A stretch of 64,000 bases of DNA from Corallococcus sp. NCRR (lineage in GTDB: Bacteria; Myxococcota; Myxococcia; Myxococcales; Myxococcaceae): NCBI RefSeq assembly GCF_026965535.1, contig NZ_CP114039.1:558001-622000 (forward strand), in the 5' to 3' direction. Shown in pieces: positions 33,845 to 42,810 of this stretch. A program made the position numbers and the translations under genes. Positions within the stretch are counted from its first letter, which is position 1. Every line of letters starts with the position of its first letter. Under the pieces are notes generated by a model. That model was given only the letters and a program-made list of their open reading frames with translations. It searched no databases and was not told where the DNA came from.

Positions 33845-36800
33845 CTACGTCGCGGCGTCAGGCGCCGGCTGGAGCTCCGGGGCTTCGCTGACGGCCGCGG
33901 TGCGCGTCTTGGCGATGAGCAGGTAGATGGCCGGCACGAAGTAGAGGGTGAAGAGCGTGCCCAGCGCCATGCCCGTCACCAGCACGAGCCCGATGCTGTT
34001 GCGCGCCGCCGCGCCCGGGCCCGACACCAAGACAAGCGGGAAGTGGCCCGCGACCGTGGCCACCGTCGTCATCAGGATGGGACGGAGTCGCTCGGAGGCC
34101 GCTTCCTTCACCGCTTCGAGCTTCGACCTGCCCTCCTCCTGGAGGCGGTTGGCGAAGTCCACGATGAGGATGCCGTTCTTCGCGATGAGGCCCACCAGCG
34201 TCACCAGCCCCACCTGTGAGTAGATGTTGAGCGTGGTGGTGAAGCTGTCCGTGAAGTACGGCATCATCGGGTTCGGCATCCGCAGGAACGTGGTCACCAG
34301 CGCGCCGAAGAGCGCCAGCGGCACCGACCCTGCGAGGATGATGAGCGGATCCCGGAAGCTGTTGAACTGGGCCGCGAGCACCAGGAAGATCAACACCACC
34401 GCCAGCCCGAACGCCGGGGCGAACGAGTCCCCTTCCGTGCGCAGCTGCCGGGACTCGCCCGTGTAATCGATGCGGTAGCCCGCGGGCAGGATGCGCGCGG
34501 CCTCCGTCTCCAGGTAGGTGAGCGCCTCGTCCAGCGGACGGATGGCCACGCCGCTGAGCTTCACGGCGTTGAGCTGCTGGAAGCGGTTGAGCGACCGGGG
34601 CGCCACCTTGTCCTTGAGGGACGCGATGGACGACAAGGCCACGAGCTTGCCGTCCGGGCCGGTGACGTGGATGTCCTTGAGCTGCTCCGGCGTGAGGCGG
34701 GAGGAGCGCAGGATCTGCGGGATGACCTTGTAGCTGCGGCCGGCGATGTTGAACCGGTTGACGAAGTTGCCGCCCACGGCGGACCCCAGGTCCTGGCCCA
34801 CGGTGCCCAGGTTCAACCCCAGCTGCGCGACCTTCTCGCGGTCCACCTCGAGCTCCGACTGGGGCTGGTCCAGCTTCACGTCGATGATGGGCGGGAAGGC
34901 GAACAGCCCGCTCTGCGTCGCCTTCTCCTGGAGCTGCTGCGCGAAGCCCAGCAGCTCGTCCGCCTCCGCCGTGGAGGCGATGACGAACTCCACCGGGAAG
35001 TTGCCGCCACCCGGCAGCGCGGGGGGCTGGAGGGCGAAGGTCTGGACCGCCGGAATGGTGTTCACCCGCTCCTGCGCCTCCGCCAGCACCTGCGCCGTGG
35101 TCCGCTTGCGCTCCTTGAATGGCTTCAGCACCAGGCCCCAGAAGCCGTTGCTCGGCTGGACGATCTGGAAGTTGAAGCTGGACTCCGGCATCTCCATCAG
35201 CAGCTCGCTCGTCTTGGTCACCGACGGCTTGAGCTGATCCAGGGTGGAGTTGGACGGCGTGCTCATGATGCCGATGACGAAGTCCTGGTCCTCCACGGGC
35301 GCCAGCTCCCGCGCCGACTGGTTGAACATCAAGAACGCGAGCAGGCTCAGGAAGATCCACGCCGCGTAGATGGGCCCGCGGACGAGCAGCGAGCTGTCCA
35401 GGGTGCGGGCGTACGCGGCCCGCAGGCGCTCGAAGCCGCGGTTGATGACGCCCGCGAGCCCCTTGTCCTCGTGGCCCGCCTTCAGGAGCACGGAGGACAT
35501 CATCGGGGAGAGCGTCAGCGCCACCACGCCCGACAGGGTCACCGCTCCGGCCAGCGTGAGCGCGAACTCGCGGAAGAGCGAGCCCGTGAGCCCGCCCTGG
35601 AACGCGATGGGCGCGTACACCGCCGCGAGCGTGAGGGTCATGGCGATGATGGGACCCACCAGTTCGCGCGCGCTCTTGATGGCGGCGTCCACCGGGCGCA
35701 GTCCGTCACGCAGGTGGCGCTCCACGTTCTCCACCACGACGATGGCGTCGTCCACGACCAGGCCGACTGACAACACCACCGCGAGCAGGGTGAGCAGGTT
35801 CACCGTGAAGCCGAACACCTGCATCAGGAACACCGTGCCAATGAGCGACACCGGGATGGCCACCACCGGCACCAGGATGGAGCGCACGGAGCCCAGGAAC
35901 AGGAAGATGACGATGACGACGATGATGAGCGTCTCGATGAGCGTGCTCACCACCTCGTCGATGGCGTTCTGGATGTAGTCCGTACCGTCGAAGGCGACGC
36001 CGCCGTGGATCTGCTCGGGCAGGTCCTTCTTGAGCGAGTCCATCTCCGTGCGGATGCGCTGCATGACGTCCAACGAGTTGGCGTTGGGCAGCGCCCAGAT
36101 GCCGACGAACACGGCCGTCTTCCCGTTGAGCGTCACGTCGGTGTCGTAGTCCTCGGCGCCAAGCACCACGTCCGCGACGTCCGACAGCCGCACCACCGCG
36201 CCGCCATCCTTGCGGACGATGAGCTGCTTGAACTCCTCCACGGAACGCAGGCCCGTGTTCGCGGTGAGGTTCACCTGCACGAGCGAGCCCTTCGTCTGGC
36301 CCACGGCGGCGAGCGCGTTGTTGGCGGCGAGCGCCTGACGGACCTGGATGGGGCTGACGTTGAGCGCGGCCATCCGGTCCGGCTTCATCCACACCCGCAT
36401 GGCGAACGTGCGCGCCCCAAGGATGTCCGCGCGCTGCACGCCTTCCACCGAGGACAGCCGGGGCTGCACCACGCGCACCAGGTAGTCGGACAGCTCGTTC
36501 TGCTCGAGGAAGTCGGAGGTGAAGTTGAGGTACGCGACGGCGAACTGGCTGTCCGCGGACTCGATGCCCATCACGGGCACCTGGGATTCGGGCGGAAGGT
36601 CGCCGCGCACCTGGTCGACCTTGGCGCTGATTTCGCTCAGGGCACGGTTGGCGTCGTAGTTGAGCTTGAGCCGGGCGCGGATGAGGGAGACGTTCTGCGA
36701 GCTCGTGGACTCGACGTAGTCGATGCCGTCCGCCGCGGAGATGACGCGCTCCAGCGGCGTGGTGATGAAGCCACGGACGAGCTCCGCGTTGGCGCCGACG

Positions 36801-36952
36801 TAGACCGTCGTGACGGTGATGTCGGCGTTCTCGCTGCGCGGGTACTGCCGCACGTTGAGCGAGCGCAGGGCCTGCAGGCCCGCGATGATGATGATGAGGT
36901 TGACGACCAGCGCCACGACCGGACGCCGGATGAAGAGGTCGGTGAATTTCAT
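33845..36952 (-). CDS. RND efflux pump inner membrane protein (AcrB/HAE1 type)
   Basis: The 1035-residue protein has the HAE1-RND layout: an N-terminal span MKFTDLFIRRPVVALVVNLI, two large periplasmic domains and twelve membrane segments. VGLVVDDAIVVVENVERH is the conserved part of TM4 with the proton-relay Asp pair (GLVVDDAI). It exports drugs, bile-salt-like compounds or metabolites via the proton-motive force, as one subunit of a trimer. The adaptor gene lies 21 bases upstream, in the same direction. No outer membrane TolC-like gene is adjacent, so a shared one must be used. Confidence 0.95.
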   Translation of the reverse strand: MKFTDLFIRRPVVALVVNLIIIIAGLQALRSLNVRQYPRSENADITVTTVYVGANAELVRGFITTPLERVISAADGIDYVESTSSQNVSLIRARLKLNYDANRALSEISAKVDQVRGDLPPESQVPVMGIESADSQFAVAYLNFTSDFLEQNELSDYLVRVVQPRLSSVEGVQRADILGARTFAMRVWMKPDRMAALNVSPIQVRQALAANNALAAVGQTKGSLVQVNLTANTGLRSVEEFKQLIVRKDGGAVVRLSDVADVVLGAEDYDTDVTLNGKTAVFVGIWALPNANSLDVMQRIRTEMDSLKKDLPEQIHGGVAFDGTDYIQNAIDEVVSTLIETLIIVVIVIFLFLGSVRSILVPVVAIPVSLIGTVFLMQVFGFTVNLLTLLAVVLSVGLVVDDAIVVVENVERHLRDGLRPVDAAIKSARELVGPIIAMTLTLAAVYAPIAFQGGLTGSLFREFALTLAGAVTLSGVVALTLSPMMSSVLLKAGHEDKGLAGVINRGFERLRAAYARTLDSSLLVRGPIYAAWIFLSLLAFLMFNQSARELAPVEDQDFVIGIMSTPSNSTLDQLKPSVTKTSELLMEMPESSFNFQIVQPSNGFWGLVLKPFKERKRTTAQVLAEAQERVNTIPAVQTFALQPPALPGGGNFPVEFVIASTAEADELLGFAQQLQEKATQSGLFAFPPIIDVKLDQPQSELEVDREKVAQLGLNLGTVGQDLGSAVGGNFVNRFNIAGRSYKVIPQILRSSRLTPEQLKDIHVTGPDGKLVALSSIASLKDKVAPRSLNRFQQLNAVKLSGVAIRPLDEALTYLETEAARILPAGYRIDYTGESRQLRTEGDSFAPAFGLAVVLIFLVLAAQFNSFRDPLIILAGSVPLALFGALVTTFLRMPNPMMPYFTDSFTTTLNIYSQVGLVTLVGLIAKNGILIVDFANRLQEEGRSKLEAVKEAASERLRPILMTTVATVAGHFPLVLVSGPGAAARNSIGLVLVTGMALGTLFTLYFVPAIYLLIAKTRTAAVSEAPELQPAPDAAT

Positions 36953-36973
36953 GGGTTCGCCCTCTTGCGTCCC

Positions 36974-38152
36974 TTAGGGGTTCACGGGCTGGGGCGCGAC
37001 TTCAATGGGCGGCGCCAGCGCGTTGTTCACGACGACGGCCGCGCCGTTCTTCAGCTTGAAGACGCCGCTGCTGACCACGGTCTGCCCGGGCTTCAGGCCG
37101 GCCGTCACCGCGACGTAGTCCCCCCGGCGCTCCCCCAGCCGCACGAACTGCTGCCGCGCCAGCAGGGCCGTCTTGCCCGCTGCGTCCTTGCCTTCGGACA
37201 GGGTGAACACCGAGTCGCCGTAGGGGGCGAAGAGCACGGCGGTGGCGGGGATGGCCACCACCTGCTCGCTGGCGTCGGAGAGCACCTCCACGCTGGCGAA
37301 CATGCCCGGAAGGAGCCGGCCATCCGCGTTGGGCACGGTGGCGCGCATGCGCACGTTGCGGGAGGACAGCTCCACCTCCGGGTTGATGGTGGTGAGCTCC
37401 CCCTCGAACGACTCGCCCGGGAAGACGTCCACGCGCAGGCGCACCTTCTGACCCTGCTTCACCTGGGCCAGCGCCTGCTGGGGCAGCTGGAACTCCACCA
37501 GCGCGGGGGTGGAGGACTGGAGGGACGCGATGGGGTTGCCCGGGGAGACGAGCTGTCCCAGTTCCACCTGGCGGATACCGATGCGGCCATCGAAGGGCGC
37601 GCGGAGGGTCTTCTTGGCGATGAGGGACTTCAGGTGGGCCACCGTGGCGGAGGACTGGAGCGCCCGCGCGCGGACGGCGTCCAGGTCCGACTGGGTGTTG
37701 GCGCCCTGGGCGTTGAGCTTCTCGGCGCGCTCGCGGGTCAGTCGCGCGAACTCCGCGTCCGCCTCGGCGCCGGCCAGTTGGGCCTGCTCGCTGGAGGTGT
37801 CCAGTTGCACGAGCACCTGGCCCTTCTTCACCGAAGCGCCGTTCTCGAAGCGGATGTCGGTGACGACGCCCGGTAGCTCCGCGCTCAGGGTCACACCCCG
37901 GAGCGCCAGCACGGTGCCGACAGCGCTCCGGGTGCCCTGCCAGCCGAAGGACTCCGCCTGGGTGGAGGTGACGGACTCAGGGGGCTGCACGAAGGTCTCA
38001 CCGGCGTTGATCATCGAGACGATCTGGCCCGCCTTGACGGCGGCGAGCCCCGCGAAGATGGCGAGCAGGAGCAGCACGCCGATGATCCACCGCTTGAGGC
38101 GGCTGGCGCGCGGCGGTGAGGCGAGAGGCACTTCAGGAGCGGAGGCATGCAT
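36974..38152 (-). CDS. RND periplasmic adaptor (membrane fusion protein)
   Basis: I start it at the ATG at 38152 (392 residues; a GTG at 38161 is possible). A membrane anchor is at about 22-45 (WIIGVLLLLAIFAGLAAV). The lipoyl-like hairpin domain begins with LPGVVTDIRFENGASVKKGQ, typical of AcrA/MexA proteins, followed by a coiled-coil part (about 115-170) and the beta-barrel domain with GRIGIRQVELGQLVSPGN. It links the RND pump at 33845-36952 to the outer membrane channel. The two genes form an operon; the dyad at 38300-38317 may bind a regulator. Confidence 0.93.
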   Translation of the reverse strand: MHASAPEVPLASPPRASRLKRWIIGVLLLLAIFAGLAAVKAGQIVSMINAGETFVQPPESVTSTQAESFGWQGTRSAVGTVLALRGVTLSAELPGVVTDIRFENGASVKKGQVLVQLDTSSEQAQLAGAEADAEFARLTRERAEKLNAQGANTQSDLDAVRARALQSSATVAHLKSLIAKKTLRAPFDGRIGIRQVELGQLVSPGNPIASLQSSTPALVEFQLPQQALAQVKQGQKVRLRVDVFPGESFEGELTTINPEVELSSRNVRMRATVPNADGRLLPGMFASVEVLSDASEQVVAIPATAVLFAPYGDSVFTLSEGKDAAGKTALLARQQFVRLGERRGDYVAVTAGLKPGQTVVSSGVFKLKNGAAVVVNNALAPPIEVAPQPVNP

Positions 38153-38299
38153 CGTGGGCACCCACGGGCTGACGGGAGCAGCCGATTCAGGGAATGCGCC
38201 GCCCTCTAGCTGAACCGAAGTGCGTTTGCGCCCTTGAAAATCTGTTCAGGTTGTGACCACTCCCTGGGTTGGTTTGAAGCGCGTTTTTTCGAGCGGCCA

Positions 38300-38317
38300 C
38301 GTAACGAGCCTGTTACG
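38300..38317. promoter_or_regulatory. Candidate operator dyad upstream of the RND genes
   Basis: CGTAAC (38300-38305) and GTTACG (38312-38317) form a perfect inverted repeat with a 6-base centre, 148 bases upstream of the adaptor gene start. TetR-like regulators often bind such sites. No regulator gene is adjacent. Confidence 0.35.
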
Positions 38318-38522
38318 GGCGCGCGGGCCGCCGAGACGCACAGCATCGTACGTGGGTCCAGGTGCCGCGCCTGATGACCACGCAGAGGGACAGCAAAGAG
38401 ACACAGCCCGTCTCACCGAGCGCGTCATTCCCTTGTCGTCACCGTGAAACAGGTTCGCCACTCCGCCTGCTCCACGGCCAGCGCACGCCGTCCTCGAAGC
38501 AGTCCCCGGCTGATTGCATAGC

Positions 38523-38554
38523 TTCATGTGCAGTCGTTCAACGACACACATGAA
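38523..38554. promoter_or_regulatory. Long nested palindrome before the stress operon
   Basis: TTCATGTG (38523-38530) and CACATGAA (38547-38554) are perfect 8-base arms. Inside, GTCGTT (38533-38538) and AACGAC (38540-38545) form a second perfect arm pair. The element ends 26 bases before the ATG of the DUF883 gene, so it is either an operator or a 5' leader hairpin. Confidence 0.55.
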
Positions 38555-38580
38555 CCCATCACACCGGGGGAGGTCGCGAC

Positions 38581-39012
38581 ATGGGCAGCATCATCGAGGA
38601 AGAGGGCCTGAGGAATCCCAGCTTCTACAGTGACAGCCAGTCCGCATCAGCGGGCGGCGGTGAGCGGGTGGGCCTGAAGCAGGAGGGCACGGAGCAGGTA
38701 AAGCGCATCGGCGGCATCACCCGCCAGCGCGCCTTCTCCCAGGTGGACTCCCGCAAGGGCGTCCTGGTGGAGAGCCTCAACGGCTTCGCGAAGCAGCTCG
38801 AGTCCATCTCCGGTCAGGGGGACACACAGCTGCCCCAGCAGCTCATTGGCAGCGCCGTGGGCTTCGTGCGCAAGGCGTCCGACACCCTGGAACAGAACTC
38901 CACGGAGGAGCTGCTGCGCCAGGCGCAGACGCGGATGCGTGAGCGCCCGGGCGTGGCGCTGGCGGGGTGCGCGCTGCTCGGCTTCGTCGCCGCGCGATTC
39001 CTCAAGGCGTGA
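38581..39012 (+). CDS. DUF883-like membrane protein (stress operon, first gene)
   Basis: The 143-residue protein has a strong ribosome binding site (GGGAGG) before the ATG. It is mostly an amphipathic helix with one C-terminal membrane span (VALAGCALLGFVAARFLKA, about 125-143), preceded by RMRERPGV. This layout is typical of DUF883/ElaB-YqjD-like proteins, which bind the inner membrane by the tail and associate with ribosomes or the envelope under stress. It begins a three-gene unit with a holin-X and a DUF3618 protein, with only short gaps or overlaps. This combination is common in bacteria under osmotic or stationary-phase control. Confidence 0.78.
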   Translation: MGSIIEEEGLRNPSFYSDSQSASAGGGERVGLKQEGTEQVKRIGGITRQRAFSQVDSRKGVLVESLNGFAKQLESISGQGDTQLPQQLIGSAVGFVRKASDTLEQNSTEELLRQAQTRMRERPGVALAGCALLGFVAARFLKA

Positions 39013-39023
39013 GGGGGACGGAC

Positions 39024-39533
39024 ATGGATCCCTCATCCTCACGCGCTCGCGGTCAATACATGGGGCTGGACGCGGACGACGTCCGGTCCCGCCCCCAGTC
39101 GGAAGGCTTCCGTGACACGGACTCGCTGGGCGAGCAGTCGCTCGGGACGATCGTGTCCGAGTTCCTCGAGCAGGGCCGGCACCTGCTGCGGGCGGAGTTC
39201 AGCCTCGCGCGCACGGAGATGCGCTCCGAGGCGAAGAAGGCCACGGCGGGCGGCGGAATGCTCGCGGCGGGAGGCGGGGTGCTTCTCCTGGGCGCCATGG
39301 CGCTGGTGGCCTTCCTGGTCATCGCGCTCGCGCAGGTGATGCCGCTGTGGGCCAGCGCGCTGCTGGTGACCGTGCTGCTCATCGCCGCGGGGGCGGGCAT
39401 CGCCGCCGTGGGAGCGAAACGACTCAAGGCGGTCCACGCACCGCGCAAGACCATCCAGACCCTCAAGGAGGACAGCCAATGGGCGAGCACGACGATGCGC
39501 TCCGCGAAATCGCGGATGCACGGGCACGCATGA
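39024..39533 (+). CDS. Phage holin family/holin-X superfamily protein (DUF1469-like)
   Basis: From the ATG at 39024 the product has 169 residues: a soluble N-terminal part, the amphipathic segment FLEQGRHLLRAEFSLARTEM and two hydrophobic spans (GGGMLAAGGGVLLLGAMALV and LWASALLVTVLLIAAGAGIA), as in DUF1469/actinobacterial holin-X proteins. These are not proven holins; they are widespread membrane proteins associated with DUF883 and DUF3618 genes. Its 3' end overlaps the next gene by 55 bases. Confidence 0.83.
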   Translation: MDPSSSRARGQYMGLDADDVRSRPQSEGFRDTDSLGEQSLGTIVSEFLEQGRHLLRAEFSLARTEMRSEAKKATAGGGMLAAGGGVLLLGAMALVAFLVIALAQVMPLWASALLVTVLLIAAGAGIAAVGAKRLKAVHAPRKTIQTLKEDSQWASTTMRSAKSRMHGHA

Positions 39534-40426
39534 GCGTGCTGGCGGATGAGCTCGGCCGCCGCGCGAACCCCGAGCTCTTGAAGGCCCGCGCGAAGGACTT
39601 CGCGCTCGAGAAGAAGGAAGAGGTGACGGAGCACGCGAAGCAGCTCGCCGCGGAGAAGCGCGAGGAGCTGAAACAGCAGGCCCGCGAGAAGGTGCTCGAC
39701 TGGAAATCACACGCCAAGGAGAAGGCGATGCGCAAGACGTATGAATGGACGGATGAGGCCACCCACACGCCACGAGGACTGGGGCTCTTGGGCGCGCTGC
39801 TGGGGGCCGGGGTCGGCTCCATGTTGATGAAGCGGGCCTTCCGCTCGCGCATCGAGGAGCGCGAGTACCGCGTCCGCGAGCGCATCCCCCTGTACGAGGC
39901 CGAGCGCGAGTACTACGGCGCCCCGGATTCAGGCAGGGTCATCCCGGTCGCTGGCTACAACACACGCGACGAGTCCACCGGGGATGAGGGCACGCACCTC
40001 AAGGACCGGGTGAGCAGCGCCGCGGACAGCGTGCGCGGCCGGGTCCATGACGCGGCTGACACCGTGCGAAGCCAGGCCTCGCACCTGCGCGAGCGCGTGC
40101 CGTCGCCCCAGGCCATCCGGGGAAGAACCTCGCAGTGGTACGACCGGGCCCTCGAGGAGCAGCCCCTGGCGCTCGCGCTCGGCGCGGTGGCCCTGGGCAT
40201 GCTGACCGCGAGCCTGCTGCCGGTGACGGACAAGGAGCGTCAGCTCCTGGAGCCCGCGAAGCGCCGCGCACAGGAAGGACTGGCCCAGTTGGGAGACCAG
40301 GTGAGCCAGAAGCTGGAGGGCAGCGAAGAAGAGGACACGTCCCGCGCTGGAACCGTCTCCATGGGCGCGAGCGGCGGAATCCCGCCACTGCCGCCGCTGG
40401 AGCAGATTGCCCCGAAGATGCACTGA
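39479..40426 (+). CDS. DUF3618-like protein (stress operon, third gene)
   Basis: The ATG at 39479 (AAGGAG 8 bases upstream) gives 315 residues. The N-terminus, DDALREIADARARMSVLADE, is the typical DUF3618 helix, followed by a long charged helical part and a small hydrophobic segment (GLLGALLGAGVGSML, about 100-115). A second span (ALALGAVALGMLTASLLPV) is near 240-258. The protein is Lys/Glu-rich and probably lies along the inner membrane. It shares 55 bases with the preceding gene and completes the operon. A hairpin follows at 40450-40488. Confidence 0.8.
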   Translation: MGEHDDALREIADARARMSVLADELGRRANPELLKARAKDFALEKKEEVTEHAKQLAAEKREELKQQAREKVLDWKSHAKEKAMRKTYEWTDEATHTPRGLGLLGALLGAGVGSMLMKRAFRSRIEEREYRVRERIPLYEAEREYYGAPDSGRVIPVAGYNTRDESTGDEGTHLKDRVSSAADSVRGRVHDAADTVRSQASHLRERVPSPQAIRGRTSQWYDRALEEQPLALALGAVALGMLTASLLPVTDKERQLLEPAKRRAQEGLAQLGDQVSQKLEGSEEEDTSRAGTVSMGASGGIPPLPPLEQIAPKMH

Positions 40427-40449
40427 GCACGGGAAGCCCTTGATACACG

Positions 40450-40488
40450 GAGGCTCGCCGGGTCTGGGCGCTCTGCCCCGGGAGCCTC
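40450..40488 (+). terminator. Possible terminator after the stress operon
   Basis: GAGGCTC plus CCGGG (40450-40462, one bulged G) pairs with CCCGGGAGCCTC (40477-40488) to form a 12-bp stem. The hairpin is 24 bases after the stop; no T run follows. Confidence 0.5.
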
Positions 40489-40582
40489 GCTGTCCCTGAC
40501 TTCACCCCGCGCGCGAGTGCATTGCAGCCCCAATCCAGGGATGCTTCCGCGCGTCCGCCCCGCCCTGGGGCGGACGTCTGGG

Positions 40583-41140
40583 ATGGGTGCCGCGTTGAGT
40601 GAAGAGATCGTCTACCGCCATGCCATCGAGGGGCTCTTCCTGCGCTCCCTGGGCACGCGCCTCACGCCGGAGCTCAAGGCCCGGCTGAGGGCCATCGGGC
40701 TGGACCTGGACGAGAAGATCCCGCACCACACGCCCCGCCACGTCTTCGCGGAGGCCCTGGGCATCACCGCGCGCCACCTGTACCCGGACGTGGACGCGAA
40801 TGAAGGCTACCGGCGGCTCGGCATGGGCGTCATCAAGGGCCTGGAGCACACGCTGCTGGGCAAGGCGCTCGTGTCTCTGTGGCCCATCTTCGGGCCCGAC
40901 CGGGTGCTCTCCCGCATGCAGGAGAGCTTCGCCACGGTGAACAACTACCTGAAGACCGAGCTCATCACCCACGGCCGCGCGAACCACACCATCAAGGTGA
41001 GCGAGTGCAACGGCAACCCGGGCTACCACATGGGCATCATCGAAGCCGGGCTGACCCGTGCCGGCGCGAAGAACATCCGCGTGGAGCCATTCGACTACAA
41101 CGGCCACGCCTGTTCATACCGCGTGCGCTGGGATTCGTGA
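40583..41140 (+). CDS. DUF2378 family protein (Myxococcales-restricted TIGR02265)
   Basis: The ATG at 40583 gives 185 residues. The pattern VYRHAIEGLFLRSLGTRLTPELKARLRAIGLDLD at the start and the following HHTPRHVFAEALGIT and YRRLGMGVIKGLEHTLLG match the DUF2378/TIGR02265 family known from myxobacteria, where many paralogues of about 190 residues exist. They are cytoplasmic with unknown function. The presence of this family is a strong hint at the taxon. The gene precedes a SnoaL-like lipoprotein gene by 28 bases on the same strand. Confidence 0.85.
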   Translation: MGAALSEEIVYRHAIEGLFLRSLGTRLTPELKARLRAIGLDLDEKIPHHTPRHVFAEALGITARHLYPDVDANEGYRRLGMGVIKGLEHTLLGKALVSLWPIFGPDRVLSRMQESFATVNNYLKTELITHGRANHTIKVSECNGNPGYHMGIIEAGLTRAGAKNIRVEPFDYNGHACSYRVRWDS

Positions 41141-41168
41141 GCACCGGCCCCCATGGCAGACTGAGGCC

Positions 41169-41675
41169 ATGACCCGCTCTTTTTCTTTCGCAGTCGTCGC
41201 GGCGCTGAGTCTGGTGCTGGTGTCCACGGCGTGCACGGCCCCTGACCACACTCAGGACGAGCAGGACCTCCGTCAGTTGGTGAAGGCACAGACCGAAGCC
41301 TGGAACGCCCACGACGCGACGGCATGGTCGCGGGACTTCGCGGACGACGCGGACTTCATCAACATCGTCGGCACGGTGTTCCAGGGCCGCGCGGAAATCG
41401 AGACGCGCCACGCCGCCATCTTCGCGAGCATCTTCAAGACCAGCCACGCCGAGGTCACCGTGCGCAAGATCCGCTTCCCCAGCGCGGACATCGCCGTCGT
41501 GGACACGACGCATGAGGTCACCGGCCACACGGGGCTTCCTCCCGGCGTGCAGAACACCGAGGACGGACTGCTGCGCACGCAGATGCGGTATGTGCTCAAG
41601 CGCACCCAGAAGCAGTGGCGCATCGTCTCCGGTCAGAACACCGACGTGAAGCCGGTTCCCAAGCCCGTGCCGTAG
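41169..41675 (+). CDS. SnoaL/SgcJ-like lipoprotein
   Basis: The ATG at 41169 gives 168 residues with a lipoprotein signal ending in LVLVSTAC (Cys22). The NTF2-like fold is seen as LRQLVKAQTEAWNAHDATAW followed by FADDADFINIVGTVFQGRAE, the pattern of the SgcJ/EcaC subfamily. The family usually binds small hydrophobic ligands or catalyses isomerisation; an outer-surface role is implied here by the lipid anchor. No pathway partner is visible. It is preceded by a DUF2378 gene. Confidence 0.82.
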   Translation: MTRSFSFAVVAALSLVLVSTACTAPDHTQDEQDLRQLVKAQTEAWNAHDATAWSRDFADDADFINIVGTVFQGRAEIETRHAAIFASIFKTSHAEVTVRKIRFPSADIAVVDTTHEVTGHTGLPPGVQNTEDGLLRTQMRYVLKRTQKQWRIVSGQNTDVKPVPKPVP

Positions 41676-41731
41676 ACCTCCCCGCCGTCCACCGCTCACA
41701 TGGGTTTGCGAGCTCGCGGTGTCAGCGTGGC

Positions 41732-42673
41732 TTAGGTCCCGGAGCGCCCCATGCGGGTCCGCCAGGCGATGAAGGGCGCGGAGTGAGCCAGCGTGCGCGC
41801 GAAGGGCAGGCCGTGCGCATGCAGCCACTGGCGTGTCGCATCACGCAGCCCGGCCTGGTCGAGCAGCTCCCCCACGGTGTGCCGCGACAGGTCCTCCAGG
41901 ACGGTGTGGAGTTCGGCCTTCAATCCCTCACGCACCTCGGGACGCGCGAGGTTGTGCGCGATCACCTGGGGCGCCAGGGGGTCGAGGTGCTCATGGGGCA
42001 CCCGGCCCAGTGCCTCCGCTGCTTCAGCCTCTGTCTTCTCCAGGGTGGCCAGGAAGACCTGCAGGCGCCGTGCGCCCAGGGCGCGGGCGGTCTCCTCGCT
42101 CGCGAGCCGCTCCGCGATGCGCCGCTGCACCATGGCCATGGAGCCATCGATGACCTCGCGCACGCGGTCCTGCAAGCTGCCCCCCAGGCCTCCCAGGATT
42201 CCCTTGCCCGCCGAGGCCGCCGCGCGCGCGCCCCAGCTCAGCGCATCCCTCAGGCCCCCGGCGACACCTGCCCCGGGAGCCCCCGCGATGACCTTGCTCA
42301 CCAGGGACGACAGGGTCTCCTGGAGCGTGGTGCGCACGGTCTCCCGCACCTGCTCGGACGCCACCAGCTCGTCGATGGCCTTGCGCGGCAGGTGCACCGG
42401 CTTTCCCAGGAGCGTCGTCAGGGACGCGGTGGCCTCGTCGGGCAACCACGCCCCCAGCTTGATGGGGCTCTTCGCCGCGCGCGCGAGCAGGCGCGTGCGC
42501 AAGGGCGCCACCAGCCGGGTGTGCCAGCCCGTCACCCGCTCGGGCGTCAGGGCGAGGTCGACCGCGGCGAGAACCCGGTCGGGGTCCACCCAATCCGAGA
42601 CGCGGGACGCACAGAGCGCGTCGAAGGTCAGGTCCAACAGTTCCAGGAGCGAGGCGTCGTCGAGTTCGGACAT
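41732..42673 (-). CDS. Conserved protein of unknown function
   Basis: The ATG at 42673 gives 313 residues, largely helical, beginning MSELDDASLLELLDLTFDAL. A central Gly/Ala-rich part (GAPGAGVAGGLRDALSWGAR, about 150-170, and KGILGGLGG) is a possible membrane-interacting or flexible region. There is no signal peptide and no recognised motif. A longer in-frame reading to 42952 has no ribosome binding site and looks like leader sequence. The gene is convergent with the lipoprotein gene ending at 41675. Confidence 0.6.
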   Translation of the reverse strand: MSELDDASLLELLDLTFDALCASRVSDWVDPDRVLAAVDLALTPERVTGWHTRLVAPLRTRLLARAAKSPIKLGAWLPDEATASLTTLLGKPVHLPRKAIDELVASEQVRETVRTTLQETLSSLVSKVIAGAPGAGVAGGLRDALSWGARAAASAGKGILGGLGGSLQDRVREVIDGSMAMVQRRIAERLASEETARALGARRLQVFLATLEKTEAEAAEALGRVPHEHLDPLAPQVIAHNLARPEVREGLKAELHTVLEDLSRHTVGELLDQAGLRDATRQWLHAHGLPFARTLAHSAPFIAWRTRMGRSGT

Positions 42674-42810
42674 CGGGACGGTCCTACTACGGCCGGGGCC
42701 GGAAGGGTGGAACGACGGCCTCCCATGGCGACCCGTGTACAGATAGAGTCCTCGCGTCAGCGCGCCATCCCTTCGGCCGCGGTACGCCCTCCCCCGGGAC
42801 GCGGATAGAG

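Larger units (their letters stand above)
38153..38580. other. Divergent intergenic region with two palindromes
   Basis: This 428-base region separates the RND adaptor gene (minus) from the DUF883 gene (plus). It holds the dyad at 38300-38317 and the palindrome at 38523-38554. No gene-like frame or clear -35/-10 pair is seen. Confidence 0.5.

Noticed and set aside
36005-37876. A 623-codon frame opposite the RND pump and adaptor genes.
   Set aside because: It spans two well-defined genes on the other strand and shows no motif of its own.
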